A stretch of 64,000 nt of DNA from the NCBI RefSeq assembly GCF_900637555.1, contig NZ_LR134378.1, positions 1,188,001-1,252,000 on the forward strand, written 5' to 3'. A model generated the notes under the pieces. The model was not told where the DNA came from. It worked only from the letters and a program-made list of their open reading frames with translations, and did no database searches. Positions 7,913 to 16,246 of this stretch are shown here, piece by piece (the stretch's first letter is position 1; the number at the start of each line of letters is the position of its first letter). The translations under genes were made by a program, and so were the position numbers. Origin of the DNA: Lautropia mirabilis (GTDB lineage Bacteria > Pseudomonadota > Gammaproteobacteria > Burkholderiales > Burkholderiaceae_E).

Positions 7913-9423
7913 CCTTGATGGAAACGAATACGGCAATGAATCGGAATGACGCGGCGGGTGATCCGCTGGCGGTGGCGCGGAGTGTCCTGCTGGAGCCGCA
8001 CGGTCTGGATGTGAAGGACCTGAACGGGGCCATCGGGCGGATCTTCGAACACAAGGTGGATTACGCGGACCTGTATTTCCAGTACACCCGCAGCGAGGGC
8101 TGGAGCCTGGACGAGGGCATCGTCAAGTCGGGCAGCTTTGCGATCGAGCAGGGGGTGGGGGTCCGTGCGGTCTCGGGTGATCGTTCGGCCTTTGCGTATT
8201 CGGACGAGATCAATGCGCAGGCGCTGATGTCGGCGGCGGATGCAACGCGCACGATTGCACGCAGTGGCCGTTCGGGCCGCACGCGGGTGGGTGATGCGCA
8301 GGCTGCACCGGCGCGGCGGCGTGGGCGCAGGAAGGCACCGCGCCTGCTGTACGGCATGGATGATCCGATTGCCTCGATGGAGGCGGCCGGCAAGGTGGGG
8401 CTGCTGCAGCGGATCGAGGCCTATGCGCGCCGCAAGGATCCGCGGGTGACGCAGGTGATGGCAGGTCTGGCCGCCGAGCATGACGTGGTGATGGTGATGC
8501 GTTCGGACGGGGTGCTGGCGGCGGATGTGCGGCCGCTGGTGCGGGTTTCGGTGCAGGTGATCGTCGAGCAGAACGGCCGGCGCGAGCAGGGCCATGCAGG
8601 CGGTGGTGGCCGTTTCGATCTGGATTATTTCTCGGACGAACGGGCGTTCGCCTATGTGGACGAGGCGGTGCGGCAGGCGCTGGTGAATCTGGAGGCGCGG
8701 CCGGCGCCGGGTGGCGTGCTGAGCGTGGTGCTGGGGCCGGGCTGGCCCGGGGTGCTGCTGCACGAGGCGGTGGGCCACGGGCTGGAGGGCGATTTCAACC
8801 GCAAGAAGTCGTCGGTGTTTTCCGGGCGCATTGGTGAGCGGGTGGCGGCCAAGGGGGTGACGGTGCTGGATGACGGCACGCTGCCCGACCGGCGCGGCTC
8901 GCTCAACATCGACGATGAAGGCAACCCCACGCAGCGCAACGTGCTGATCGAGGACGGGGTGCTGAAGGGCTATCTGCAGGATTCGCTGAATGCACGGCTG
9001 ATGAAGGTGCCGGTGACGGGCAATGGCCGGCGCGAGTCCTTTGCGCACCTGCCCATGCCGCGCATGACCAATACGTTCATGCTGGGCGGCAAGCACGAGC
9101 CGGACGAGATTCTGGCGTCGCTGGAGCGCGGGCTGTATGCCGTGAACTTCGGGGGCGGGCAGGTGGACATCACCAATGGCAAGTTCGTGTTCTCGGCGTC
9201 GGAAGCCTACTGGGTGGAGAACGGCAAGATCCAGTATCCGGTGAAGGGGGCCACCATCATCGGCAACGGACCGGATGCGCTGACGCGGGTGACGATGATC
9301 GGCAACGACATGAGTCTGGATCCGGGCATCGGTGTCTGCGGCAAGGACGGCCAGAGCGTGCCGGTGGGGGTGGGTCAGCCCACGCTGCGCATCGAGGGGC
9401 TGACCGTGGGAGGAACGGCCTGA
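7909..9423 (+). CDS. tldD: TldD metalloprotease
   Basis: TldD/PmbA-family protein. With TldE it forms a heterodimeric Zn-dependent protease that processes small peptides and CcdA-like proteins in E. coli. The metal-binding HEAVGHGLEGD motif is present (about residue 285), followed by the conserved G.L...D...NQR/TQRN-type region and C-terminal GKDGQSVPVG. The frame begins at ATG 7909, overlapping the toxin stop; ATG 7936 (MNRND) is an alternative, so the protein is 495-504 residues, slightly longer than the usual 480. Part of the excess is an Arg/Ala-rich insertion (around residues 120-145, AARRRGRRK-like). The usual upstream neighbour (nitrilase) is separated by the inserted toxin-antitoxin pair. 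Confidence 0.95.
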   Translation: MTLMETNTAMNRNDAAGDPLAVARSVLLEPHGLDVKDLNGAIGRIFEHKVDYADLYFQYTRSEGWSLDEGIVKSGSFAIEQGVGVRAVSGDRSAFAYSDEINAQALMSAADATRTIARSGRSGRTRVGDAQAAPARRRGRRKAPRLLYGMDDPIASMEAAGKVGLLQRIEAYARRKDPRVTQVMAGLAAEHDVVMVMRSDGVLAADVRPLVRVSVQVIVEQNGRREQGHAGGGGRFDLDYFSDERAFAYVDEAVRQALVNLEARPAPGGVLSVVLGPGWPGVLLHEAVGHGLEGDFNRKKSSVFSGRIGERVAAKGVTVLDDGTLPDRRGSLNIDDEGNPTQRNVLIEDGVLKGYLQDSLNARLMKVPVTGNGRRESFAHLPMPRMTNTFMLGGKHEPDEILASLERGLYAVNFGGGQVDITNGKFVFSASEAYWVENGKIQYPVKGATIIGNGPDALTRVTMIGNDMSLDPGIGVCGKDGQSVPVGVGQPTLRIEGLTVGGTA

Positions 9424-9467
9424 TGGGTGCCGGGCCGGTGTTCTGACGGGTGAGGGTTGACCCGTGT

Positions 9468-9497
9468 TTGACGCCGGCCGGGGTTTTGTCCTACATT
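9468..9497 (+). promoter_or_regulatory. Sigma-70 promoter for the RNA upstream of aroG
   Basis: TTGACG (9468-9473) and TACATT (9492-9497) are separated by 18 nt, a good fit to the sigma-70 consensus in otherwise GC-rich DNA. Transcription would begin near 9504, about 80 nt after the tldD stop codon. Confidence 0.65.
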
Positions 9498-9503
9498 AAG
9501 CCA

Positions 9504-9750
9504 CACTGTGAACGGGGTTCCGTGCCTGTGGGCAGCGTGTCTGCATGGTGTGGCCTTTACTCCCGTTTCTGAAGCTTTCTTCGCGTTCTGCTTTCGAGAT
9601 CCGTTTTCGTGTTCCACGCCGCCCGATTTTATTTTGGCTTTTTCTGGTGCAATTCCGCAGGCGGAATGGCAGGTCAGGCCATGTTCGGGTAACACGAAGA
9701 GGGCTTCAACCCAAGAAACCGCCAGCGTTCTGCGACTGGCGGTTTTTTTT
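9504..9750 (+). ncRNA. Candidate small RNA or leader RNA upstream of aroG
   Basis: A strong promoter (9468-9497) and a textbook terminator (9716-9750) delimit a transcript of roughly 245 nt with no convincing coding sequence. It has a U-rich middle (about 9570-9650) and then a chain of small hairpins (ATTCCGC/GCGGAAT near 9652-9668, TGGC/GCCA, TTCG/CGAA, GGG/CCC) before the terminator. It could be a trans-acting Hfq-type sRNA, or a leader that attenuates aroG, whose start codon lies 133 nt past the terminator. Overlapping frames are Phe-rich, but none stops before the terminator, so classical leader-peptide attenuation is not supported. It does not match 6S, tmRNA, SRP or RNase P RNA by eye. 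Confidence 0.5.
9716..9750 (+). terminator. Rho-independent terminator before aroG
   Basis: AAACCGCCAG (9716-9725) pairs perfectly with CTGGCGGTTT (9736-9745); a run of eight T ends at 9750. It sits between the promoter at 9468 and aroG, so transcripts from that promoter should stop here unless antitermination occurs. Confidence 0.85.
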
Positions 9751-9882
9751 CGTCGGTTGCAGAGGGCGGCGGGTTCGGGACGATCCGAAACCAATCTGTA
9801 CCGGCCCTTCATGGTCTGCTTCCGTTTCAGGCATTCCGGATGAAGACGATCATGGGCCATCCATTCGAAGGAGTTCATGCTG

Positions 9883-10956
9883 ATGAGTACCGCCACGACA
9901 ACCGATGATCTGCGCATTCTGGCCCTGGACGAGCTGGTCACGCCGGCGCATCTGATCAAGGAGTTTCCGGTGAGTTCGGCGGTGGCCGGCACGGTGTCGA
10001 AGGCGCGCCAGACGATCCATCGCATCCTGCATGGCATGGATGATCGGCTGCTGGTGGTGATCGGGCCCTGTTCGATCCACGATCCGGCTGCTGCGCGTGA
10101 CTATGCAACGCGGCTGATGGAGCAGCGCAAGCGCTTCGGCGACCGGCTGGAGATCGTGATGCGGGTGTATTTCGAGAAGCCGCGCACGACGGTGGGCTGG
10201 AAGGGGCTGATCAATGATCCGCGGCTGGATGGCAGCTTCGACATCAATGAGGGGCTGCGGCTGGCGCGGGGGCTGCTGCTGGACATCAATGCGATGGGCA
10301 TGCCGGCAGGCACCGAGTTCCTGGACATGATCACGCCGCAGTACATCGCGGACCTGATTTCCTGGGGGGCCATCGGGGCGCGCACGACGGAGTCGCAGGT
10401 GCACCGCGAGCTGGCTTCGGGGCTGTCGTGCCCGGTGGGCTTCAAGAACGGGACGGACGGCAACGTGCGCATTGCGCTGGATGCGATCAAGGCGTCGTCG
10501 CAGCCGCACCATTTCCTGTCGGTGACGAAGGGCGGCAACACGGCCATCGTGTCCACGGCGGGCAACGAGGACTGCCACATCATCCTGCGCGGCGGCAAGG
10601 TGCCCAACTATGACCGTGACAGCGTGAAGGCTGCCTGTGTGGAGGCGGGCCATGCGGCACTGGCCTGCCGGCTGATGATTGACTGCTCGCACGGCAACAG
10701 CCAGAAGAAGCCCGAGAATCAGGTGCCGGTGGCGCAGGACATTGCCGAGCAGCTGGCCGATGGCGAGTCGCGCATCTTCGGGGTGATGGTGGAGAGCAAC
10801 ATCGCGGGTGGCCGCGAGGATCTGGTGGCCGGGCGCACGCCGACCTATGGCCGCAGCATCACGGATGGCTGCCTGGACTGGGATAGCAGCGTGACGGTGC
10901 TGGAGGCGCTGGCCGAAGGGGTGAGCGAACGGCGGCTGGCGCTGCGGCGGGGCTGA
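9883..10956 (+). CDS. aroG: 3-deoxy-7-phosphoheptulonate (DAHP) synthase, type I
   Basis: Catalyses condensation of phosphoenolpyruvate and erythrose-4-phosphate to DAHP, the first shikimate-pathway step. The 357-residue protein aligns by eye with E. coli AroG throughout: GPCSIHD, MRVYFEKPRTTVGWKGLIND, a block around MITPQYIADL..WGAIGARTTESQVHRE, VGFKNGTDGN, HIILRGGKVPNY and DCSHGNS. The block LSVTKGGNTAIVSTAGNEDCH is AroG-like rather than AroF-like, so Phe feedback is likely but not proven. ATG 9883 is preferred because AAGGAG (9868-9873) is 9 nt upstream; ATG 9877 is only 3 nt from it. Confidence 0.95.
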   Translation: MSTATTTDDLRILALDELVTPAHLIKEFPVSSAVAGTVSKARQTIHRILHGMDDRLLVVIGPCSIHDPAAARDYATRLMEQRKRFGDRLEIVMRVYFEKPRTTVGWKGLINDPRLDGSFDINEGLRLARGLLLDINAMGMPAGTEFLDMITPQYIADLISWGAIGARTTESQVHRELASGLSCPVGFKNGTDGNVRIALDAIKASSQPHHFLSVTKGGNTAIVSTAGNEDCHIILRGGKVPNYDRDSVKAACVEAGHAALACRLMIDCSHGNSQKKPENQVPVAQDIAEQLADGESRIFGVMVESNIAGGREDLVAGRTPTYGRSITDGCLDWDSSVTVLEALAEGVSERRLALRRG

Positions 10957-11098
10957 GGCCGGGTGCGTCCCGGGCGCGACACGGTCGGCCTTCGGTCGCG
11001 GGCCCCGGGGCGGTCATCGGGTCGTGGCGCTTCGGGGCGTGGGCGCTGCGTGATGTCACGGCAATATGGCCCTTTTGTGCTGCGAAAAGGCAGGGCGA

Positions 11099-11713
11099 AT
11101 GGACCAGATTCAGGATGTCGTGACGTTGGAACCGGCGGGCGAGGGTGTTCGGCCGGAACAGGGGGCCGGTGACCATGTGCCGGCACGCTGCCCGGTGGCC
11201 GAGGGACTGGCGGAACGTCGCCTGCAGTCGCTGGGTTCAGGCGCGCGCTTTGCCGAGGAACTGCATGGGCTTCTGATGCGCACGCCGCTGTTTGCCGGAC
11301 TGGGCCACACCGAGTCGCGCCTGCTGGGGGCGGTGATGCACGTGTATGCAGCACAGGCTGGGCAGACGCTGATCACCGAGGGTGATACGGGCGACTACAT
11401 GATGCTGGTGATGGAAGGCCAGGTGGATGTGGTGCGCCGTGACGAGCACAATTATCCCGTGCGCATTGCCGTGGCGCGGCCCGGCCAGACGCTGGGCGAG
11501 ATGTCGATGGTGGACGGGCAGCGGCGCTTCGCGTCCTGCATGGCGCAGACCGAATGCCGGGTGGCGGTGCTGACCCGCGCGGCGCTGCTGGCGCTGCTGA
11601 CGCGCGAGCCGGTGCTGGGCAACAAGGTGCTGCTGAAGCTGGTGAGCCTGCTGTCGGACCGGCTGCGCGAGACGAGCGCCCATCTGGTGAACTGCCTGGG
11701 ACGGGCTGCCTGA
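11099..11713 (+). CDS. Cyclic-nucleotide-binding domain protein without DNA-binding domain
   Basis: A 204-residue protein with a single CRP-type cNMP-binding fold (about residues 70-180): L..(T/V)PLFAGL, GQTLITEGDTGDYMMLVMEG, and the phosphate-binding-cassette-like GEMSMVDGQRRFAS. The C-terminus ends after a helix (LLSDRLRETSAHLVNCLGRAA) and there is no winged helix, so it is not a Crp/Fnr transcription factor. Such stand-alone domains are thought to act as ligand-responsive partners; the target is unknown. The first 60 residues are low-complexity. ATG 11099 is chosen because AGGGCGA is just upstream; an in-frame ATG-type start at 11066 lacks a clear ribosome site. Confidence 0.75.
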   Translation: MDQIQDVVTLEPAGEGVRPEQGAGDHVPARCPVAEGLAERRLQSLGSGARFAEELHGLLMRTPLFAGLGHTESRLLGAVMHVYAAQAGQTLITEGDTGDYMMLVMEGQVDVVRRDEHNYPVRIAVARPGQTLGEMSMVDGQRRFASCMAQTECRVAVLTRAALLALLTREPVLGNKVLLKLVSLLSDRLRETSAHLVNCLGRAA

Positions 11714-11834
11714 GACGCGGAGTCCGGCGCAGCACGGAGCAGGAGCCTTCCCGGGCAGGATGTGCCGGGAGGCGAGGCGGCAGGGGCCGGTGTGGCCGGG
11801 CTGCCGCCCGTGTCAGTGCCGTTCAGGCGCGGGG

Positions 11835-12608
11835 TCAGCGCAGCTCGATGGTGCCGCGGACGGTGAGGGTGATGGTGGTGTCGCCGCCTTCACCGGGCAC
11901 GCTGGGTCGTTGTCTGTCGGATTCGATGGAGCGTGAGGCCAGCACGGCGTAGGCGCCGATCGAGTCACTGTCGGAGCGGTGGTTGCTGTCCAGGCGGAAC
12001 TGCTTGATTTCATAGCTCTTGTAGCCGAAGGCGGTTGCCGTGGCATGGGCACGCGCCCGGAAGGCATCTGCGGCCTGCTGGATCAGGTTGTTTTCTTCGG
12101 CGTGGCGGCGCGCGGTGCTGAGCTGGTAGGTCACGCCATCCAGCTGCAGTGTGCTGGCCAGCTGCCCGGCCAGGTGGGCGACGGCTGCGGTGTCGGTGCC
12201 CTCCAGCACCAGACTGCCCCTGACTTCCCAGCCGTCAGGCTCGCCGTTCTTGTTCCATTCCTGGTGGGTGTTGATGCCGTTGGCGTAGGCCTTGACGGTC
12301 GGTGCTGTCCGCGCCTTTTCCAGGGCCTGGTTGATGGCCTCGATGACCTGGGCGTTGAGTGTCTCGATGGTGTGGCCCCGGCTTTCCTTGACGAGCTGCA
12401 CGCGCATCTGGTCGTTGGGGAACTGCTGGCTGACGCTGGCTTCCAGGTCGACACTGGGGCCGGCCGCCCAGGCGCTGGCGCTGCCGGCCGTGAGCAGGCC
12501 GGCCAGCAGGCGGGTGGTGTTTCGCAGGCCTGAGCCCTGGCGGGGCTGGTTGGCAGGACGGGATGCGGCGTTCGCCATGTTCAGGGGGAAGGCGTTGTAC
12601 AGGGCCAT
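11835..12608 (-). CDS. Exported SIMPL-domain (DUF541) protein
   Basis: A 257-residue protein with a cleavable signal-like segment (about residues 29-49, RLLAGLLTAGSASAWAAG) and a SIMPL/DUF541 body: an early ASVSQQFPNDQMRVQLVKE strand-helix unit, L........I......AR, the middle YQLSTARR..A.....QAA..AFRARA block and the closing DTTITLTVRGTIELR strand. This family is periplasmic or outer-membrane-associated and appears in stress and biofilm contexts; the biochemical role is unknown. AAGGA lies 9 nt before ATG 12608. The gene stands alone, facing the plus-strand cNMP-binding gene tail-to-tail. Confidence 0.8.
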   Translation of the reverse strand: MALYNAFPLNMANAASRPANQPRQGSGLRNTTRLLAGLLTAGSASAWAAGPSVDLEASVSQQFPNDQMRVQLVKESRGHTIETLNAQVIEAINQALEKARTAPTVKAYANGINTHQEWNKNGEPDGWEVRGSLVLEGTDTAAVAHLAGQLASTLQLDGVTYQLSTARRHAEENNLIQQAADAFRARAHATATAFGYKSYEIKQFRLDSNHRSDSDSIGAYAVLASRSIESDRQRPSVPGEGGDTTITLTVRGTIELR

Positions 12609-12795
12609 GATGGCTTTCCTTCGGTATGGAAGGGATATGCAGGGGCCGGGCAGGGGATGCCTGCGCCGGGCGATGAGGCCGTCCGGGATGTGGAGGCCTC
12701 AATCGGGAAGAACGCGGCAGGGCGATTCGGGTTGACGGGCTGGGGAGCGGGGCCCGGGATGGGGGGGCTGAGGGGGAGTGGGGGCCGTGGGTGCT

Positions 12796-12863
12796 GAGGG
12801 TACCGAGGGTACTGAGGGTACTGAGGGTACTGAGGGTACTGAGGGTACTGAGGGTACTGAGGG
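12796..12863 (+). repeat. 9-bp tandem repeat array (gagggtact x7.5)
   Basis: Seven consecutive 9-bp units and a partial eighth; the first unit reads gagggtacc and the next six are gagggtact without variation. The array lies in the spacer between the 3' end of the sensor-kinase gene (12884, minus) and the 5' end of the SIMPL gene (12608, minus), so copy-number change could alter either the kinase mRNA 3' end or SIMPL transcription. Confidence 0.95.
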
Positions 12864-12883
12864 GGCGTGGGGCCCGGGAGGGC

Positions 12884-14314
12884 TCAGCTGCTGGTGTCAG
12901 GGCGGCGCGGCAGGCGCAGTTCGGCGATGAGGCCGCCGTCTATGGCGTTGTCGAGATAGATGTCGCCCTGGTGCCAGCGGGCGATGTTGCGCGAGATGGC
13001 CATGCCGATGCCGGAGCCGCCGCTGTCGCGGTTGCGTGAGGGCTCCAGTCGCACGAAGGGCTCGAAGACACGCTCGCGGTCCGCCTCGGGGATGCCGGGG
13101 CCGTGGTCGCGGATGAAGATGCGCAGCTGGCGCGGGCTGTCGATGATGCTGATCTCGACCTGCTTGCCGTAGCGGATGCCGTTGGAGACCAGGTTGTTGA
13201 TGGCGCGCTTCAGCATGGAGGGCTCGGTGGGGTAGGCGCTGTGGGCGCGGCCGGTGAGCAGGACCTGGTGGCCGGTGTCGGTCCAGTCGGTAGTGATGCC
13301 ATCGAGCAGGGCATTGATGTCGACGGGGTAGCGCTTGCGCGATTTGCCCAGGTCGGCAAAGAGGTCCAGCGATGAGCCCACCAGGTCTTCCATTTCCTTC
13401 AGGTCATGGATGAATTTGGCGCGCTGTGCCTCGGGAAGCAGTTCGGCGCGCAGCCGCATGCGGGTGATGGGGGTGCGCAGGTCGTGCGAGATGGCGGCCA
13501 GCAGGCTGGAGCGCTCGATGATGTAGCGGCGGATGCGTTCCTGGGTCTCGTTGAAGCGGGCAATGAGGCGGCGCAGTTCGATGGGGCCTTCGTCGGGGAT
13601 GACGACAGGCTTGTCGCTGGCGCCGACGGGGTTCTTGCCGATGTTCTGGACGGCGCGGTCGAGCTGGCGCAGCGACCGGGTGATGACGCGGCCGATGAGC
13701 AGCGACATCAGCAGGATGATGGCGGCCCACATCAGCAGGCGGGGCACGAGGGCTTCCAGCTGGCTGAGGGGCTCTTGCGGCATGCGCACGAAGAAGGCGG
13801 CCGAGGTGCCGTCTTCCAGCTCGACCTGGGCGACGACCGAGAAGGTGGCCGGCAGCATGAAGTAGAAGCGCCGGGCCAGCCAGGTCTCGAAGGCGGTGGC
13901 GTTGGGGGGCTCCACTTCGTCAGGGCTTTCGGCCCGGGCAGCGCGGGTGATCTCCACCGTGGTGAGCAGCGGTGGGTGCATGGCATCGCGGATGGAGGCG
14001 GCGAAGTTCTTCTCGTACTGGTTCAGCTCGGCAAAGCCGCTCTCGATCTCGATGGGCTGGTTGACGAGCTGGACGCGGAAGTCGCTCTTGGCGCCCAGTT
14101 CGGCCACCACGGCCTGACGGGCGTTCTGTGGCAGCCGGTTGATGAGGCTGGCGGTGCGGGCGATGCGGTTGACCATCTGTTCGGCGTTGAGCCGGTAGAT
14201 GGAGCTGCCCCGGTCGAAGAAGTTGACGAGCAGGCTGGCGCCCTGCGACAGCAGCAGCGAGGCGGCCAGCACCAGCACCATGCGGCCGTAGAGGGAGCCG
14301 GGCAGCAGCCTCAT
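12884..14314 (-). CDS. envZ: EnvZ-type sensor histidine kinase
   Basis: A 476-residue inner-membrane kinase. TM1 is about 11-31, a roughly 160-residue periplasmic sensor follows, TM2 is about 192-210, then HAMP (about 211-265), a DHp helix with the phospho-acceptor His277 (AAISHDLRTPITRMRLRAE) and a HATPase_c domain with the N box (INNLVSNGIRYG), G1 (DHGPGIP), F box and G2 (GGSGIGMAISR). The SHDLRTPLTR-like H box is characteristic of EnvZ. It is 72 nt downstream of, and presumably co-transcribed with, its response-regulator gene. The stimulus (osmolarity or envelope state in E. coli) is inferred from family. Confidence 0.88.
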   Translation of the reverse strand: MRLLPGSLYGRMVLVLAASLLLSQGASLLVNFFDRGSSIYRLNAEQMVNRIARTASLINRLPQNARQAVVAELGAKSDFRVQLVNQPIEIESGFAELNQYEKNFAASIRDAMHPPLLTTVEITRAARAESPDEVEPPNATAFETWLARRFYFMLPATFSVVAQVELEDGTSAAFFVRMPQEPLSQLEALVPRLLMWAAIILLMSLLIGRVITRSLRQLDRAVQNIGKNPVGASDKPVVIPDEGPIELRRLIARFNETQERIRRYIIERSSLLAAISHDLRTPITRMRLRAELLPEAQRAKFIHDLKEMEDLVGSSLDLFADLGKSRKRYPVDINALLDGITTDWTDTGHQVLLTGRAHSAYPTEPSMLKRAINNLVSNGIRYGKQVEISIIDSPRQLRIFIRDHGPGIPEADRERVFEPFVRLEPSRNRDSGGSGIGMAISRNIARWHQGDIYLDNAIDGGLIAELRLPRRPDTSS

Positions 14315-14386
14315 GGATGGGCTCCGGGCATGAGGCGGAACCCGGGCGCAGGGCCTGGTGTGGCCCGCACGCCCGGGAGGACGGCG

Positions 14387-15124
14387 TCAGCCCACGCGCT
14401 CGACATGGGCGGCCAGGATGTAGCCTTCGTTGCGGATGGTCTTGATGATGCGCGGCTCGCGGGCGTCATCGTTGAGGCGGTTGCGCAGCCGGCTGATCTG
14501 CACGTCGATGCTGCGGTCGAAGGGAGTGGCTTCGCGGCCCAGGGTGAGGTCCATGAGCTGGTTGCGGTCCAGCACGCGGTTGGGGTGCTGGATGAGCACC
14601 GACAGCAGCCGGTATTCGGCGCCCGAGAGCGGCACGATGACGTTGTCGGGCGAGATGAGGTGGCGTGCGCCGGAATCGAGCGTCCAGCCGGCAAAGCGTA
14701 CCTGCTGGGCGTCGCCCAGGCTGGGAGGCAGGGTGCGTGTGCGGCGCAGCACGCCCTTGATGCGGGCCAGCAGCTCTCGCGGGCTGAAGGGCTTGCCGAG
14801 GTAGTCGTCGGCGCCCATCTCGATGCCGATGATGCGGTCGACTTCGTCGGCCCGGGCGGTGAGCATGATGACCGGGACGTTGGAGCGCGAACGCAGTTCC
14901 CGGCAGACGGTCAGGCCGTCCTCGCCGGGCATCATCAGGTCCAGGATGATGATGTCGGGCCGGGCCTCGTCGAAGACCTGGCGCATTTCGGTGGCGTCGC
15001 GGGCCACGGTGACACGGATGCCGTTCTGGCTGAGGTATTCGGCCAGCAGCGTGCGGATCTCTGCGTCGTCGTCCACGACGAGGACGTGATCGGGCGCTTC
15101 TTGATTGGGCTGTTGGTTTTCCAT
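14387..15124 (-). CDS. ompR: OmpR-type response regulator
   Basis: A 245-residue protein: receiver domain with the acidic pair in VVDDDAEIR, phospho-acceptor Asp in IIILDLMMPGEDG, Thr in VIMLTA and Lys in GKPFSPREL; then an OmpR/PhoB winged helix (about 145-240) with DRSIDVQISRLRNRL and an IKTIRNEGYIL ending. It would bind DNA at porin or envelope-gene promoters when phosphorylated by the adjacent kinase. The frame also opens at GTG 15133 three codons earlier; ATG 15124 has a GGTGGAG just upstream. Confidence 0.9.
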   Translation of the reverse strand: MENQQPNQEAPDHVLVVDDDAEIRTLLAEYLSQNGIRVTVARDATEMRQVFDEARPDIIILDLMMPGEDGLTVCRELRSRSNVPVIMLTARADEVDRIIGIEMGADDYLGKPFSPRELLARIKGVLRRTRTLPPSLGDAQQVRFAGWTLDSGARHLISPDNVIVPLSGAEYRLLSVLIQHPNRVLDRNQLMDLTLGREATPFDRSIDVQISRLRNRLNDDAREPRIIKTIRNEGYILAAHVERVG

Positions 15125-15593
15125 GAACTCCACCGGGTCGAAGGAAACTTCCTGAGGAAGGCCTGGACAGGTGCTGCATCCTGCCTGTGAGCCGGGCGGC
15201 CAGCGATGCCGGGCCTTGCCGGGTGCAGCGTCTCTGAAGTATATGGGGCTCCTCCCTTCAATATTAAACCCCTGGTCGGCGCGATTGTCGGCCGCATGAC
15301 GCGATGTTCATGTTTCTCTTGAACAGGCGGGCGGGGCTTTCTTGGGGACAGCGGCATGATCCGTTACCATCGCAAACTTCACCCGACCAGTGGCTGTGTG
15401 ACAAAAGCCACATTCGGCGGATACACGGGTCGGTGCCGCAAGGGGTTTCATCGGCCGGGGCTGGGCATGGCGTCTTCCGGGGGCCATGCTCCGGTCCGTG
15501 CGTTGGTCCGCCCGTCGTACCGGTATCGCGGTTGCTGTGCCGGCATTGTTGAATCGATTCAGATGGGACGGACCTGTTCCATCGGATGTCCTC
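15125..15593. promoter_or_regulatory. Divergent spacer, ompR / PmtA-like gene
   Basis: A 469-bp region between divergent genes. Around 15238-15285, minus strand, there is an AT-rich patch unusual for this DNA with a TATACT -10-like hexamer (15238-15243) preceded by TTTAAT about 19 nt upstream, a plausible but unproven ompR promoter. No small gene, repeat or RNA signature is seen in the rest. Confidence 0.35.
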
Positions 15594-16244
15594 ATGAGCT
15601 ATCTGACGCGGTTTACTGTCACGGGCAGCGTGTGCCCGTCTTCCCCCATCTTTGGCCAGCGTGCCGCGCACGAGGTGCGGCGTCTGGCTGGCGGCTATGA
15701 CCAGGTGGTCCTGGCCGGCATCGGCAGTGGCGTGGTCGCCTCGCGCGTGCATCAGCTTCTGCCCGAGACGCTCTTCTTCGAGATCGAGGACGAGTTTGCC
15801 CACCGCTTCCAGCAGCAGCACCCCACGGCGCGGGTGTTTGCCGACGGCATCGAGAAGCTGTACGACCACTTCCCGGCGCTGCGCGACAAGCGGATCCTGC
15901 TGGCCTCGTTCATCCCCACGGCGGGCCTCTTCTACTCCGACGACATTGCCGATTTCTTCACCTATCTGTGTCGAAACGGGGGCTATGTGATGCAGATGCG
16001 CTATCTGCCGCATCGCATGAGCGCCCGTTTCTTCGACGGGATGCGTGACCGGGGTGTCGAGAACGAGCGCCTGTTCACGGTGGCGCGCAATCTGCCGCCG
16101 GTGTCGATGTTCGGCATGCACTCCGCGGCGAACATGAGCACGCACGCTTCGGGCGGCACGTCGTCCACGGCCGGAAAGCGCGCCACTGTTCAGCACGCGG
16201 ACGAAGAGGCGCTGGCGGCGCGCGTCGCTCTGCGCTCGCTGTAA
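15594..16244 (+). CDS. PmtA-like SAM-dependent methyltransferase family protein
   Basis: A 216-residue soluble protein. The N-terminal SVCPSSPIFGQRAA resembles the G.(V/I).PSS......A entry of phospholipid N-methyltransferases (PmtA-like); YDQVVLAGIGSGVVASRV sits where motif I (GxGxG) is expected, FFEIEDEFAHRF resembles the acidic post-I strand, FADGIEKL the motif II region, and VARNLPPVSMF the family's closing NLPPA block. The glycine motif is imperfect (AGIGSG), so activity is uncertain. It might act on phosphatidylethanolamine or be a degenerate relative. The upstream 35 in-frame codons (from 15486) are probably not translated. Confidence 0.5.
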   Translation: MSYLTRFTVTGSVCPSSPIFGQRAAHEVRRLAGGYDQVVLAGIGSGVVASRVHQLLPETLFFEIEDEFAHRFQQQHPTARVFADGIEKLYDHFPALRDKRILLASFIPTAGLFYSDDIADFFTYLCRNGGYVMQMRYLPHRMSARFFDGMRDRGVENERLFTVARNLPPVSMFGMHSAANMSTHASGGTSSTAGKRATVQHADEEALAARVALRSL

Positions 16245-16246
16245 GC

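Noticed and set aside
9508-9843. Phe-rich leader peptide or small protein before aroG
   Set aside because: Two overlapping frames are Phe-rich because the DNA is T-rich; both run through the terminator stem, so neither behaves as an attenuation peptide.
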